A stretch of 64,000 nucleotides of DNA from Aquipseudomonas ullengensis (GTDB lineage Bacteria; Pseudomonadota; Gammaproteobacteria; Pseudomonadales; Pseudomonadaceae), in NCBI RefSeq assembly GCF_014174475.1, contig NZ_JACJUD010000002.1, positions 774,531 through 838,530 on the forward strand, read 5' to 3'. A program made the translations under genes and the position numbers. Shown here one piece after another: positions 17,194 through 27,469 of this stretch. The notes beneath the pieces are model-generated. The model saw only the letters and a program-made list of their open reading frames with translations. It did not search any database and had not been told where the DNA came from. Each line of letters opens with the position of its first letter. Within the stretch, counting starts at the first letter, position 1.

Positions 17194-18339
17194 TTGCAGA
17201 TTCAGGGTTATTTCGACCTGCAGTTCGAGCCGCTTAAAGAAGCCTTCGCCGAGTTATTCGCCGACCCGCAGGAGCGTGGCGCGGGATTGTGTGTACAGGT
17301 CGGCGGCGAGACCGTGATCGACGTCTGGGCCGGTACGGCCGACAAGGACGGCGAACAGGCCTGGCACAGCGACACCATCCTCAATCTCTTCTCCTGCACC
17401 AAACCCTTCGCTGCCGTCGCCGCCTTGCAACTGGTGGACGAGGGAAGGCTCGACCTGGACGCTCCGGTGGCGCGTTACTGGCCGGAATTCGCCGCAGCCG
17501 GCAAGGAGCTGGTGACGCCTCGGCAACTGTTCAGCCATCGTGCCGGCCTGCCTGCCCTGCGTGAGCTGCTGCCGCCGGAAGCCTTGTACGACTGGGCGCG
17601 CATGACCGCTGCCCTGGCCGCCGAGCAGCCCTGGTGGACGCCTGGCGAAGACCACGGTTACGCCGCCATCACCTATGGCTGGCTGACTGGCGAATTGCTC
17701 CAGCGTATCGAGGGCCGTGGCCCGGGCGAGTCTATCGTGGCGCGCATCGCCAAGCCGCTGGGGCTGGACTTCCACGTCGGCCTGGCCGACAGCGAGTTCG
17801 AACGCGTGGCGCATATCGCCCGCAAGAAGGGCGACCTGGGCGATGCCGCGGCGCAGCGCCTGCTCAAATGCATGATGAGCGAGCCGACTGCCATGAGCAC
17901 GCGGGCGTTCACCAATCCGCCGTCGATCCTCACCAGCACCAACAAGCCGGAGTGGCGGCGCATGCAGCAGCCGGCCGCCAATGGCCACGGCAATGCCCGT
18001 GCGCTGGCGGGTTTCTATGCCGGCCTGCTGGATGGCCGCCTGTTGCCGGCCGAACTGCTCAATGAAATGACCCGCGAACATGCCTGCGGCGAAGACCGCA
18101 CCCTGCTGACCCGGACGCGTCTGGGGCTGGGTTGCATGCTCGACCAGGCGGAGGTGGCCAACGCCACCTACGGAATGGGCCGCAAGGCCTTTGGCCATCC
18201 GGGCGCTGGTGGCTCGGTAGGCTTCGCTGATCCCGAGCGTGAAGTCGCGTTCGGTTTCGTTACCAATAGCCTCGGCCCCTATGTTCTGATGGACCCACGC
18301 ACGCAAAAGCTGGCGCGGGTATTGGATCAGTGTCTTTGA
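17194..18339 (+). CDS. serine esterase of the class C beta-lactamase family (EstB-like)
   Basis: 381 residues. Ser-x-x-Lys motif SCTK near residue 68 gives the nucleophile; a YAAITYGW block near residue 158 supplies the Tyr; and HPGAGG near residue 330 stands for the KTG box. Family VIII esterases of this kind hydrolyse short-chain esters and seldom lactams. Begins with TTG (MQIQGYFDLQFEPL), supported by AAGGAG 6 nt before and by the typical family N-terminus. No signal peptide, so cytoplasmic. Matches the PA1047 position in P. aeruginosa. Confidence 0.88.
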   Translation: MQIQGYFDLQFEPLKEAFAELFADPQERGAGLCVQVGGETVIDVWAGTADKDGEQAWHSDTILNLFSCTKPFAAVAALQLVDEGRLDLDAPVARYWPEFAAAGKELVTPRQLFSHRAGLPALRELLPPEALYDWARMTAALAAEQPWWTPGEDHGYAAITYGWLTGELLQRIEGRGPGESIVARIAKPLGLDFHVGLADSEFERVAHIARKKGDLGDAAAQRLLKCMMSEPTAMSTRAFTNPPSILTSTNKPEWRRMQQPAANGHGNARALAGFYAGLLDGRLLPAELLNEMTREHACGEDRTLLTRTRLGLGCMLDQAEVANATYGMGRKAFGHPGAGGSVGFADPEREVAFGFVTNSLGPYVLMDPRTQKLARVLDQCL

Positions 18340-18359
18340 ACCCTCATTCAGGAATATCG

Positions 18360-19040
18360 ATGATGCGAGCTAACTGCCTTGCCTTGATTCTCTGCAGCAG
18401 CCTCACCGCTTGTGCCGCTTCTTCCGACAAGTCTGCCGATTCTGGCAATTGGTGGTCGTTCGGTGGCAAGGAAAAGGTCGCCGCCCCGGCGGCAGTGCCG
18501 AAAATCGACAAAAAGCTCACCACGGCCTGGCTCGACGAGTACGAGCCGCAACTGCGCGAAGCCCTGAAAGGCTCGAAGATGGAGCTAGAGCGCCGGCAGA
18601 ACGTGCTGGTAGTCACCGCCCCTGTGGACGCCTCGTTCAACGCGGATCGCCCGTCGATGTTGCTGCCGGCAGCCCTCGGCCCATTCAGCCGGGTGGCCAA
18701 GATCCTCGAGAAGGATCGTTTGACCGGCGTGCTGATCCTCGGCCATGCCGACAGTTCGGGCCAGGTCGAGGCCAATCGCAAGCTCAGCGAGGACCGCGCC
18801 AAGGCGGTGGCCTCGATCTTCCGCCTGAGCGGGCTGAACCGCGATCGCCTGATGCTCAAGGGCGTCGGTTCGGACATGCCGCGCGCCGCCAACGACAGCA
18901 GCGACGGGCGCAAGCTCAACCGTCGTGTGGAGCTGGTGCTGACCCCGCAAGAGACCCTGGTGGCGTTGCTGGCCCAGTACAACCAGCCGGTCGTAGCGAA
19001 AACCTCCATCGAGCAGATCAAGCCGGCCAAGGTCGACTGA
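18360..19040 (+). CDS. OmpA-family lipoprotein
   Basis: 226 residues, third OmpA_C-type protein in the window. Signal peptide with lipobox LTAC; then a Ser/Asp-rich stretch, a linker, and an OmpA-like domain (LILGHADSSGQVEANRKLSEDRAKAV, SDGRKLNRRVELVL). No calcium loop, so it is not a copy of the 9.4-10.9 kb pair. AGGA lies 6 nt before ATG 18360 (a second ATG follows directly). It begins 20 bp after the esterase gene and 16 bp before pdxH, forming a likely operon. Confidence 0.88.
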   Translation: MMRANCLALILCSSLTACAASSDKSADSGNWWSFGGKEKVAAPAAVPKIDKKLTTAWLDEYEPQLREALKGSKMELERRQNVLVVTAPVDASFNADRPSMLLPAALGPFSRVAKILEKDRLTGVLILGHADSSGQVEANRKLSEDRAKAVASIFRLSGLNRDRLMLKGVGSDMPRAANDSSDGRKLNRRVELVLTPQETLVALLAQYNQPVVAKTSIEQIKPAKVD

Positions 19041-19056
19041 GCCTTAGGAGAGCAGC

Positions 19057-19704
19057 ATGTCCCAGCGCATCGCGGATATGCGACGTGACTACACCCGCGA
19101 AGGGCTCAGCGAGGCGCAGGCCCCGGCTGAGCCCTTTGCCCTGTTCCGCCGCTGGTTCGACGAGGCGGTGCTGACCGAGCAGCTGCCGGTGGAACCCAAC
19201 GCCATGACCCTGGCAACGGTGGATGACGACGGTCGTCCGCATTGCCGGGTGCTGCTGCTCAAGGGGCTCGACGAGCGCGGTTTCACCTTCTTCAGCAATT
19301 ACGACAGCGCCAAGGGCCAGCAACTGCAGGCCAACCCCTTCGCGGCGATGACCTTCTTCTGGCCGACCCTAGAGCGCCAGGTGCGCATCGAGGGGCGGGT
19401 GGAGCGGGTCAGTGCCGAGGAGTCCGACGCCTACTTCCAGGTACGCCCGCTGGGCAGTCGCATCGGCGCCTGGGCTTCGCCGCAAAGCCAGGTGATTGCC
19501 GACCGTGCTGAGCTGGAGGGCCTGCTGGCCGAGACCGAGCGGCGTTTCCTCGAGCAGGCCCCGCATTGCCCGCCGCATTGGGGCGGCTACCGCCTGCTGC
19601 CCGAGCGCGTCGAGTTCTGGCAGGGGCGGCCGAGCCGCCTGCATGACCGCCTGAATTATCGTCAGGTCGATGGCGCCTGGCAGTTCGAGCGTCTGGCGCC
19701 CTAA
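19057..19704 (+). CDS. pdxH: pyridoxamine 5'-phosphate oxidase
   Basis: 215-residue FMN flavoprotein that oxidises pyridoxine- or pyridoxamine-phosphate to pyridoxal-phosphate. Family motifs: [12 protein letters not shown] near the start (substrate lid), [27 protein letters not shown] (FMN site), [19 protein letters not shown], and the C-terminal RLHDRLNYR signature with substrate-contacting Arg/His. Length is standard. AGGAG precedes the ATG. Shares its neighbourhood with P. aeruginosa PA1049. Confidence 0.97.
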   Translation: MSQRIADMRRDYTREGLSEAQAPAEPFALFRRWFDEAVLTEQLPVEPNAMTLATVDDDGRPHCRVLLLKGLDERGFTFFSNYDSAKGQQLQANPFAAMTFFWPTLERQVRIEGRVERVSAEESDAYFQVRPLGSRIGAWASPQSQVIADRAELEGLLAETERRFLEQAPHCPPHWGGYRLLPERVEFWQGRPSRLHDRLNYRQVDGAWQFERLAP

Positions 19705-19734
19705 ACTGGCGGCCTCGTTTCGGAGGTCGCCTGC

Positions 19735-20838
19735 ATGATCGAGCTCGATTCCACCCTGGCCCAGCACATCGTCGACCGTGCCATGGCCATCCTGCCGCAC
19801 AACATCAATGTCATGGATGGCCAGGGCATGATCATCGGCAGTGGTGATCCGCAGCGCCTGCATACCCGCCATGAAGGGGCGCAACTGGTGCTGAGCAACC
19901 GCCGCGTGGTGGAAATCGACGCCCAGGCCGCCGCGTGCCTGCGTGGGGTCAAGCCAGGGGTCAATCTGCCGTTGCTGCATGCCGAGCAATTGATCGGCGT
20001 GCTTGGCATCACCGGCGAGCCCGAGGTCGTGCGGCCCTATGCCGAGTTGGTGCGCATGGCCGCCGAGATGCTGGTCGAGCAGCGTCAGCTGCAGGCTGAG
20101 CGGCACTGGCAGCGGCATCAGCTGGATGCCTGGATGCGCCAGTTGCTCGACCCCTCCGTCGCCCTTGCCCAACTTGCCGCAGAAGCCGAACGCATTGGCC
20201 TGCAGTTGAGCTGGCCGCGTCAGGTCTTGCTGCTCGAACTGGTCGAGGAGGGCGATCCGCTGGCGCGGCAGGCGCGCGTGCTCGGCGCGCTGGCAAACAA
20301 GCCAGAGCAGCCATGCGCGCCGCTGGGCGTGCGCGAGCTGCTGCTGAGTCGACCGTTCCAGGCTGCGCGCGATGACCAGGCCTGGCTGGTTCAGGCGGAT
20401 AGCCGGGAGTGGGGCATACAGCGCCTGCTGCTCAGCGACGGGTTGGACAACCTGAGTGACCTGCGCGAAGCGGCGCTGGCGCTGCGTGAGCTGCAAGCCT
20501 ATGCCCGTGCCCGCCAGCCCACTTCGCGCCTGCTGCGGCTGGAGCAATACCGACTTCCCGCCTTGCTGTTCGGGCAGCGCCAGGGCTGGTCGATGCAGCG
20601 CTGGCTGGCGCCCTTGCGCAAGGTGCTGGCCCAGGATGCCCAGGGCGTACTGCGCGAAACGCTGGAAGCCTGGTGCCAGCACGATGGTCATCCGCAGGCG
20701 TGTGCCGAGGCACTGGGCATTCACCGCAATACCCTGCGCTACCGGCTCGAACGTATTGCCGAGCTGAGTGGCGTGGACCTGGCGCGGCGTGACCAGCGGC
20801 TATTGTTCACCTTGGGGCTGGACCTGCTGGGCGAATAG
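19735..20838 (+). CDS. CdaR-family (sugar diacid/glycerate) transcriptional activator
   Basis: 367 residues: N-terminal diacid-recognition domain (IVDRAMAILPHNINVMDGQGMIIGSGDP; GVNLPLLH; IGVLGITGEPEVVRPYAELV) and a C-terminal PucR-type HTH (CAEALGIHRNTLRYRLERI, about 320-340). CdaR proteins sense D-glycerate and activate uptake and kinase genes. It is followed by a GntP permease and a glycerate kinase on the same strand, so it very likely controls them. The 146-bp gap downstream contains two short palindromes that may be its sites. Confidence 0.93.
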   Translation: MIELDSTLAQHIVDRAMAILPHNINVMDGQGMIIGSGDPQRLHTRHEGAQLVLSNRRVVEIDAQAAACLRGVKPGVNLPLLHAEQLIGVLGITGEPEVVRPYAELVRMAAEMLVEQRQLQAERHWQRHQLDAWMRQLLDPSVALAQLAAEAERIGLQLSWPRQVLLLELVEEGDPLARQARVLGALANKPEQPCAPLGVRELLLSRPFQAARDDQAWLVQADSREWGIQRLLLSDGLDNLSDLREAALALRELQAYARARQPTSRLLRLEQYRLPALLFGQRQGWSMQRWLAPLRKVLAQDAQGVLRETLEAWCQHDGHPQACAEALGIHRNTLRYRLERIAELSGVDLARRDQRLLFTLGLDLLGE

Positions 20839-20850
20839 CGCGGGCCGCAT

Positions 20851-20938
20851 TGTGCGTTTGCACATATCGGCATGCCTTCGAGTCAGTGCTTGAGGTGCGC
20901 TTGAACAAGGCGTGCGCCGCATTGTCTGGGCAACAATG
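20851..20938. promoter_or_regulatory. two short palindromes before the GntP permease gene
   Basis: TGTGC / GCACA at 20851-20864 and CATTGT / ACAATG at 20920-20938, in the gap between the CdaR gene and its likely target. Both share CATTGT at the left. They are candidate operators; no consensus was available to compare. Confidence 0.3.
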
Positions 20939-20984
20939 GCGCGTCTAGCGACACCATACCCATAACAACAATGAGGAGTCGGCC

Positions 20985-22343
20985 ATGCTTCTGGTCATGA
21001 TCCTGGTGGCATTGATCGCGTTTATCGTGCTCTCCACCACCCGTCTCAAACTGCATCCCTTTCTTGCCCTGCTTGCCGCCGCCTTTATCGCCGGCTTCGC
21101 TTATCAGCTGCCCAGCGCAGAAATCGTCAAGACCATCAATGCCGGCTTCGGCAACATCCTCGGCTATATCGGTATCGTCATCGTGCTGGGCACGATCATC
21201 GGGGTCATCCTCGAGCGCAGTGGTGCGGCGATCACCATGGCGGAAACGGTGATCAAGCTGCTCGGCGAGCGTTTCCCCACGCTGACCATGTCGATCATCG
21301 GCTACCTGGTGTCGATCCCGGTGTTCTGTGATTCGGGCTTCGTCATCCTCAACTCGCTGAAAAATGCCCTGGCCGCGCGGATGAAAGTCTCCGTGGTGGC
21401 GATGAGCGTGGCCCTGGCCACCGGCCTGTATGCCACCCACACATTCGTGCCGCCGACGCCCGGGCCGATTGCCGCTGCCGGCAACCTGGGCCTGGAAAAC
21501 AGCCTCGGCCTGGTGATCGCCGTGGGCCTGGTGGTCGCTTTTGTCACGGCCATGGCCGGTATGTGGTGGGCCAACCGCTTTATCGGCAAGGACATCGCCC
21601 TGGAGGATGACGGCCTGCCGTTGCCCGCCGCCGAAGATTTCGCCGAGCTGAAAGCGCGCTACGGCAAGCTGCCCAGTGCCTTCCAGGCCTTTGCGCCGAT
21701 CTTCGTGCCGATCCTGCTGATCTGCCTGGGCTCCATTGCCGTGTTCCCGAGCAAGCCGTTTGGCGAGGGCATCGTGCTGTCCAGCCTGATCTTCCTCGGC
21801 CAGCCGGTGGTGGCCTTGCTGGTTGGCCTGGCGCTGGCCTGCACACTGTTGAAGAGTGCCGACAAGCGCAAGGAATTCCATGATCACGTGGTCGAGGGGC
21901 TGCTCTCGGCCGCGCCGATCCTGTTGATCACCGGTGCCGGTGGTGCGTTTGGCGCGATCCTGAAGATCACCCCGCTTGGCGATTACCTCGGCAGCACCCT
22001 GTCGGGGCTCGGCATTGGCCTGTTCATGCCGTTCGTGGTGGCCGCTGCGCTGAAGAGCGCCCAGGGCTCGACCACCGTGGCGCTGGTGACCACCTCGGCG
22101 CTGGTGGCCCCGCTGCTCGGTCAACTCGGCCTAGACAGCGAGATGGGCCGGGTGCTCACCGTGATGGCGATTGGTGCGGGCGCGATGACCGTTTCCCACG
22201 CCAACGACAGCTTCTTCTGGGTGGTGACCCAGTTCAGCCGCATGCCGGTGGCCGTGGCCTATCGCGCACAAACCGTGGCGACGCTGATCCAGGGTATCGC
22301 CGGGATCATCACCGTTTGGCTGCTCAGCCTGGTGCTGCTGTAA
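20985..22343 (+). CDS. GntP-family permease (glycerate/gluconate transporter)
   Basis: 452 residues, about 12 membrane segments, proton symporter of the GntP family. Characteristic blocks: LKLHPFLALLAAAFIAGF, DSGFVILNSLKNALAA, ATGLYATHTFVPPTPGPIAAAG and SAQGSTTVALVTTSAL. The family carries gluconate, glycerate and related acids; placement between a CdaR regulator and glycerate kinase points to glycerate. ATGAGGAGTCGGCC precedes the start. Confidence 0.93.
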   Translation: MLLVMILVALIAFIVLSTTRLKLHPFLALLAAAFIAGFAYQLPSAEIVKTINAGFGNILGYIGIVIVLGTIIGVILERSGAAITMAETVIKLLGERFPTLTMSIIGYLVSIPVFCDSGFVILNSLKNALAARMKVSVVAMSVALATGLYATHTFVPPTPGPIAAAGNLGLENSLGLVIAVGLVVAFVTAMAGMWWANRFIGKDIALEDDGLPLPAAEDFAELKARYGKLPSAFQAFAPIFVPILLICLGSIAVFPSKPFGEGIVLSSLIFLGQPVVALLVGLALACTLLKSADKRKEFHDHVVEGLLSAAPILLITGAGGAFGAILKITPLGDYLGSTLSGLGIGLFMPFVVAAALKSAQGSTTVALVTTSALVAPLLGQLGLDSEMGRVLTVMAIGAGAMTVSHANDSFFWVVTQFSRMPVAVAYRAQTVATLIQGIAGIITVWLLSLVLL

Positions 22344-22394
22344 TTCCTGCTACATCGCGGGCGCCCCTGGGCGCTCGCAACCTTCGAGGTATCC

Positions 22395-23534
22395 ATGAAA
22401 ATTGTCATTGCTCCGGACTCCTTTAAGGAGAGCCTCAGCGCACCCGACGTGGCGGCTGCCATCGGGCGTGGTTGGAGGCAGGTATTTGCCCAGGCTGAGA
22501 TCGTCCTGCGGCCGATGGCCGATGGCGGTGAAGGCACGGTGGACGCCGTGCTGGCGGCGGTGGGTGGCGAGCGGCGCGAATGCACAGTTCGAGGGCCCCT
22601 GGGCACCCCGGTACTGGCGCACTGGGGCTGGCTGGGTAATGCCACGGCAGTGATCGAGATGGCCGCCGCCAGTGGCCTGCACTGGGTGCCGCGCGAGCAG
22701 CGCGACGCCACGCGCACCAGCAGCTATGGCACGGGCGAGCTGATTCGCCAGGCCCTGGATGCCGGGGCGCGGCGCATCATTCTCGGCCTGGGCGGCAGTG
22801 CCACCAACGATGGCGGGGCCGGGTTGCTGCAGGCGCTGGGTATCCGCTTTCTCGATCGTAATGGCGCCGAGTTGCCGCCAGGCGGCGCCGCGCTGGCTCA
22901 ACTGGATCAGCTGGACGTGAGCGGGCTGGATGCGCGGCTGCTGCAGGCGCAGGTCGAAGTGGCGGCAGATGTCGACAACCCGTTGTGCGGGCCTCGGGGC
23001 GCATCCCATGTATTCGGTCCGCAAAAGGGCGCGAGCCCGGCGCAGGTCGAGTTGCTGGATGCGGCACTGGCGCACTACGCGCAGCGGGTTGCGGCGACCT
23101 TGGGTGAAGACCACAGCCGCTTGCCCGGCGTCGGTGCCGCAGGTGGCCTGGGTTTCGCCTGCAAGGCGTTCCTGCATGCCACGTTTCGCCCCGGCATCGA
23201 ACTGGTGGCCGAACTCTCTGCGTTGGCCGAGGCGGTGCAGGGGGCTGATCTGCTGGTTACCGGCGAGGGTCGACTCGACTCGCAGAGCCTGCACGGCAAG
23301 ACGCCTGTGGGTGTGGCGCGTATCGCCAAGGCCGCCGGTGTGCCGGTGATTGCCCTGGCCGGCAGCCTGGGGGAGGGCTACCAGCAGGTGTACGGCGCCG
23401 GGATCGATGCGGCTTTCAGCCTTGTGCCGGGGCCGCTCAGCCTGGAACAGGCGCTGGCCCAGGCGGCGCAGGAGCTGGAGGCGCGCAGTGCCGATCTGGC
23501 GCGCCTGTGGCGCGTGGCCCAGGCGGTGCGCTAA
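22395..23534 (+). CDS. glycerate kinase (GarK/GlxK family)
   Basis: 379 residues of the bacterial glycerate kinase type I family, making phosphoglycerate from D-glycerate. Hallmarks: start MKIVIAPDSFKESLSA, PMADGGEGTVDA, LGGSATNDGGAGLLQALG (ATP/substrate loop), TGEGRLDSQSLHGKTPVGVARIA near the C-terminus. It directly follows the permease (51 bp) and would send glycerate into glycolysis; together with CdaR and GntP it forms a complete uptake route. Confidence 0.95.
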   Translation: MKIVIAPDSFKESLSAPDVAAAIGRGWRQVFAQAEIVLRPMADGGEGTVDAVLAAVGGERRECTVRGPLGTPVLAHWGWLGNATAVIEMAAASGLHWVPREQRDATRTSSYGTGELIRQALDAGARRIILGLGGSATNDGGAGLLQALGIRFLDRNGAELPPGGAALAQLDQLDVSGLDARLLQAQVEVAADVDNPLCGPRGASHVFGPQKGASPAQVELLDAALAHYAQRVAATLGEDHSRLPGVGAAGGLGFACKAFLHATFRPGIELVAELSALAEAVQGADLLVTGEGRLDSQSLHGKTPVGVARIAKAAGVPVIALAGSLGEGYQQVYGAGIDAAFSLVPGPLSLEQALAQAAQELEARSADLARLWRVAQAVR

Positions 23535-23655
23535 GCGGATCTGGCGGCGGGAGCTTTGCGTTTTTAGCCGGGCCTCTACACTCTGGATAGCACAGCGAGT
23601 GACATCCAGCGGTGGCCAAGGTCTAATGTTCACTGCCTCATACGGAGAGAACCCA

Positions 23656-24120
23656 ATGCGTAAATCCATGCTGTTGACTGCGACCTTCACCGCTCTGGCC
23701 CTGACCCTCGGTGGCTGTGCCTCCAACCTCAGTGGCGACAGCTACAGCCGCGATGAAGCACGCAAAGTGCAGACCGTGCGCATGGGCACCATCGAGTCGC
23801 TGCGTCCAGTGAAGATCGAAGGCACCAAGACTCCAATCGGCGCCGGCGCCGGTGCGGTAGTCGGCGGTGTAGCGGGAAGCACGGTAGGCGGCGGTAAAGG
23901 TTCGGTGGTCGCTGCGGTGATCGGTGCCGTGGCCGGCGGCCTGCTCGGTTCCATGACCGAAGAAGGCATCACCCGTACCCAGGGTGTGGAAATCACTGTG
24001 CGTGAAGACGACGGCACCCTGCGCGCCTACGTGCAGCAGGTAGAGGAAAACCAGATCTTCCGCGTCGGCGAGCGCGTGCGCATCATGACCGTCGACGGCA
24101 CCAGCCGCGTCGCTCACTGA
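23656..24120 (+). CDS. slyB: SlyB/Pcp-like glycine-zipper lipoprotein
   Basis: 154-residue outer-membrane lipoprotein: lipobox LGGC (Cys21), then a glycine-zipper region (GAGAGAVVGGVAGSTVGGGKGSVVAAVIG split over about 63-98) and a C-terminal beta domain (GVEITVREDD, VGERVRIM). SlyB/Pcp proteins stabilise the outer membrane and are often under PhoPQ control. ATG 23656 is preceded by GGAGAGAA; the frame is open earlier but overlaps glycerate kinase. A clear terminator follows. Confidence 0.92.
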   Translation: MRKSMLLTATFTALALTLGGCASNLSGDSYSRDEARKVQTVRMGTIESLRPVKIEGTKTPIGAGAGAVVGGVAGSTVGGGKGSVVAAVIGAVAGGLLGSMTEEGITRTQGVEITVREDDGTLRAYVQQVEENQIFRVGERVRIMTVDGTSRVAH

Positions 24121-24130
24121 TAGCCAGAAG

Positions 24131-24153
24131 GCCCGGTGTTTACCGGGCTTTTT
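24131..24153 (+). terminator. Rho-independent terminator of slyB
   Basis: GCCCGGT / ACCGGGC stem with a 4-nt loop and TTTTT. Confidence 0.93.
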
Positions 24154-24338
24154 CACTGCTGGCTCTATCGGCTACCGGTATTTAGATAAGTTTTAGTAAT
24201 AATTCAGCCATGACTTGCTCCCGTTGGTTATGGATAATCGGCGAATAGTTCTGCGCTGATGCGCAGATGCATCCAGGACGATTCGTCCTTCGCAGGCGCT
24301 GCTCGGCAGGTTGGCGATGGGCCCGCTGAGGGGGATTC

Positions 24339-27134
24339 ATGGAGCTGTTGCTCATCGTCGGATTGCCGTTTCTCGGCGCCTTCCTGCCTTGTCTGTTTCA
24401 ACGCTTCGGGCGACTGGCCTGCAGCCTTTCCACTGCTCTCGCACCGCTTCTGGCCCTGGGCCTGCTGTTGTGGCTGGCGCCGCAGGTATTTGCCGGCGAT
24501 GTACGGGTGGTGAGCCAACCCTGGCTGCCGCAGCTGGGCTTCAACCTGTCGCTGCGCCTGGATGGCCTGGGCTTTCTGTTTGCCCTGCTGATCCTCGGCA
24601 TCGGCCTGCTGGTGATCCTCTACGCCCGCTACTACCTCTCCGAACGCGAGCCGATTGGCCGCTTCTTCAGCTACCTGCTGTTGTTCATGGGCGCCATGCT
24701 CGGCGTGGTGCTGTCGGAAAACCTGCTGCTGATGCTGACGTTCTGGGAGCTGACCAGCCTGTCGTCGTTCCTGCTGATCGGTTTCTGGGGCGCCCGCAGC
24801 GACGCGCGCAAGGGGGCGCGCATGGCCCTGGCGGTGACCGGTGGCGGTGGCCTGGCGTTGCTCGCCGGCATCCTGCTGATCGGCCATATCGTCGGTAGCT
24901 TCGAGCTGAGCACGGTGCTCGCCAGTGGCGACCTGATCCGTGCCCACGCGCTGTATCCGGCAGCCCTGGTGCTGGTGTTGCTCGGTGCTTTCACCAAGTC
25001 GGCGCAGTTTCCCTTCCACTTCTGGCTGCCCCACGCGATGGCGGCGCCGACGCCGGTGTCGGCCTATCTGCACTCGGCGACCATGGTCAAGGCCGGTGTC
25101 TTTCTCCTCGCGCGGCTGTACCCGGCGCTGTCCGGCTCGGACCTGTGGTTCTACCTGGTCAGCCTCAGCGGCTTGGCGACGTTGCTGCTGGGCGCGTTCA
25201 TGGCGCTGTTCCAGCACGACCTCAAGGGCCTGCTGGCGTACTCGACCATCAGCCACCTGGGCCTGATCACTCTGTTGTTCGGGCTCGATACGCAGCTGTC
25301 CAACGTTGCGGCGGTGTTCCACATCATCAACCACGCGACCTTCAAGGCCTCGCTGTTCATGGCGGCGGGGATCATCGACCACGAGACCGGCAGCCGCGAC
25401 ATGCGCCGCATCAACGGCATGTGGCGCTACCTGCCGCACACGGCGGTGCTGGCGATGGTGGCGTCGTCGGCGATGGCCGGGGTGCCGCTGCTCAATGGCT
25501 TCCTGAGCAAGGAAATGTTCTTCGGCGAGGCCCTGCAGCAGGGCCTGCTGGGCAGCTTCAACTGGGTGATCCCGGCGCTGGCGATCCTCGCAGCGGTGTT
25601 CTCGGTGGCCTATTCGCTGCGCTTCGTGCACGACGTGTTCTTCAACGGCGAGCCGATCAACCTGCCCAAGTTCCCGCCCCACGAACCGCCGCGCTACATG
25701 AAGGTGCCGGTGGAAATCCTGGTGTTCCTCTGCCTGCTGGTGGGCATGCTGCCCGCGTACACCGTGGCGCCGCTGCTGGCGGTGGCGGCGAATGCCAGCC
25801 TGGGGGGCAACCTGCCGGCCTATGACCTGGCGATCTGGCACGGCTTCAACCTGCCGCTGCTGATGAGCAGTGTGGCCACGGTCGGCGGCATTCTCGTATA
25901 TGTCTTCCGCCAGCCGCTGTTTCGCTGGTATGCCGGCCTGCCGGAGGTGGACGCCAAGCTGGTGTTCGAGCAGCAGGTGCAGCGCATCACGGCTTTCGCC
26001 AACTGGCTGACCGGGTTGCTGGAAAACGGCTCGCAGCAGCGCTACCTGGCGTTGCTGTTGGGCAGTGCCCTGGTACTGACGGCCGTCGCCCTGGCGCCAT
26101 TGGCGCAGCTGGGAGGGGAGCGCGCATTGACGCCGCTGGATGGGATTACCGCCCTGGGTCTGGTGATGCTGGCGGTGAGCGGTGTGCTGACGGCGATCTT
26201 CCATCGCCAGCGCCTGGTGGCCCTGCTGATCCTTGGGGTCGGCGGCATGCTGGTGGCGCTGGCCTTCGCGCGTTTCTCCGCGCCGGACCTGGCGCTGACC
26301 CAGTTGGTAGTCGAGGTGGTGACCCTGGTGCTGCTGGTGCTGGCGCTGTACTACCTGCCGTGGCGTACGCCGGAGGAAAGCTCCAGCCTGCGTGGCCTGC
26401 GCGACTTCGTCCTGGCCGGCGGCTGCGGGGTGATGGTGGCGCTGCTGGCATACGGCGTGCTGACCCGGCCCTATGCCGGGATTGCCGAGTTCTTCCTGGC
26501 CAATAGCGTCAGTGGTGGCGGCGGGACCAACGTGGTCAACGTGATCCTGGTGGACTTCCGCGGCTTCGATACCCTGGGCGAAATCACCGTGCTGGCCATC
26601 GCTGCGGTGGGCATCATCGCCATGCTCAACGGCCTGCGCCTGAGCAACCCGACCTGCGACCCGCAGGGCCGGCGCTGGGCCTGGGCCAAGCACCCGCTGA
26701 TCCTCAAGACCCTGTCGCGCCTGCTGTTGCCGCTGGCGATGCTGATCTCCCTGTTCATCTTCCTGCGCGGGCACAACCTGCCGGGTGGCGGCTTCATCGC
26801 CGGGCTGATTACCGCGGTGGCGCTAGTCCTGCAGTTCATCGCCAATGGTGTGGACTGGGTCGAGGAGCGCCTGCCGCTGAACTACCAGCGCATGGCCGGC
26901 GTCGGCGTGCTGATCGCCGGGCTGACCGGGTTGGGCAGCTGGGCCTTCGGCCGGCCGTTCCTGACCACGGCCTTCGGCCACTTCGAGCTGCCGCTGGTGG
27001 GTGAGTTCGAGCTGGCCACGGCCATGCTCTTCGACCTCGGCGTATACCTGACGGTAGTGGGTGCCACGCTGCTGATTCTGGTCAACCTGGGGCGGCTCAG
27101 CCTGGCCCCCGCTGCCAGCGAGGAGATTCACTGA
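24339..27134 (+). CDS. mrpA: monovalent cation/H+ antiporter subunit A (A-B fusion)
   Basis: 931 residues. The first ~480 are a NuoL-like proton-pumping antiporter module ([55 protein letters not shown]), the next ~280 the MrpA extension, and the last ~140 (from about [20 protein letters not shown]) are a full MrpB domain. So subunits A and B are one polypeptide, as in the Pha/Sha operons of Pseudomonas and rhizobia. The complex exchanges Na+ or K+ for protons and is important at alkaline pH and salt. First gene of six overlapping genes; its TGA overlaps the next ATG. Confidence 0.96.
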   Translation: MELLLIVGLPFLGAFLPCLFQRFGRLACSLSTALAPLLALGLLLWLAPQVFAGDVRVVSQPWLPQLGFNLSLRLDGLGFLFALLILGIGLLVILYARYYLSEREPIGRFFSYLLLFMGAMLGVVLSENLLLMLTFWELTSLSSFLLIGFWGARSDARKGARMALAVTGGGGLALLAGILLIGHIVGSFELSTVLASGDLIRAHALYPAALVLVLLGAFTKSAQFPFHFWLPHAMAAPTPVSAYLHSATMVKAGVFLLARLYPALSGSDLWFYLVSLSGLATLLLGAFMALFQHDLKGLLAYSTISHLGLITLLFGLDTQLSNVAAVFHIINHATFKASLFMAAGIIDHETGSRDMRRINGMWRYLPHTAVLAMVASSAMAGVPLLNGFLSKEMFFGEALQQGLLGSFNWVIPALAILAAVFSVAYSLRFVHDVFFNGEPINLPKFPPHEPPRYMKVPVEILVFLCLLVGMLPAYTVAPLLAVAANASLGGNLPAYDLAIWHGFNLPLLMSSVATVGGILVYVFRQPLFRWYAGLPEVDAKLVFEQQVQRITAFANWLTGLLENGSQQRYLALLLGSALVLTAVALAPLAQLGGERALTPLDGITALGLVMLAVSGVLTAIFHRQRLVALLILGVGGMLVALAFARFSAPDLALTQLVVEVVTLVLLVLALYYLPWRTPEESSSLRGLRDFVLAGGCGVMVALLAYGVLTRPYAGIAEFFLANSVSGGGGTNVVNVILVDFRGFDTLGEITVLAIAAVGIIAMLNGLRLSNPTCDPQGRRWAWAKHPLILKTLSRLLLPLAMLISLFIFLRGHNLPGGGFIAGLITAVALVLQFIANGVDWVEERLPLNYQRMAGVGVLIAGLTGLGSWAFGRPFLTTAFGHFELPLVGEFELATAMLFDLGVYLTVVGATLLILVNLGRLSLAPAASEEIH

Positions 27135-27469
27135 TGGAGGCGCTGTTTGCCGTGACCCTGGGCCTGCTCACCGCCAGCGGCGTGTACTTGCTGCTGCGGG
27201 CGCGCACCTTCGCCGTGGTGCTGGGGCTGACGTTGCTGTCCTACGCGGTCAACCTGTTCCTGTTCGCCATGGGCCGCCTCAGTGGCGAGGCGGCGGTGCT
27301 GGGGCAGGGCGGCACGCCGGCCGACCCGGTGCCGCAGGCACTGGTGCTCACTGCCATCGTCATCGGCTTTGCCATGACCGCGTTCCTGGTGGTGCTGGCC
27401 CTACGCGGCGTGGCCGAGCTGGGCAACGACCATGTCGACGGGCAGCAGGATGAGGAGTCGACGCCGTGA
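27134..27469 (+). CDS. mrpC: monovalent cation/H+ antiporter subunit C
   Basis: 111-residue NuoK-like subunit with three membrane segments (LFAVTLGLLTASGVYLLLRA, VVLGLTLLSYAVNLFLFAMG, ALVLTAIVIGFAMTAFLVVL). DPVPQALVLTAIVIGFA is the MrpC signature. Starts in the TGATG overlap with subunit A and overlaps subunit D by four bases, so translation is coupled. Confidence 0.95.
   Translation: MEALFAVTLGLLTASGVYLLLRARTFAVVLGLTLLSYAVNLFLFAMGRLSGEAAVLGQGGTPADPVPQALVLTAIVIGFAMTAFLVVLALRGVAELGNDHVDGQQDEESTP

Noticed and set aside
24228..26774. 848-codon open frame antisense to the antiporter subunit A gene
   Set aside because: Gln/His/Arg-rich translation typical of the opposite strand of GC-rich coding DNA; the sense frame is a clear MrpA.
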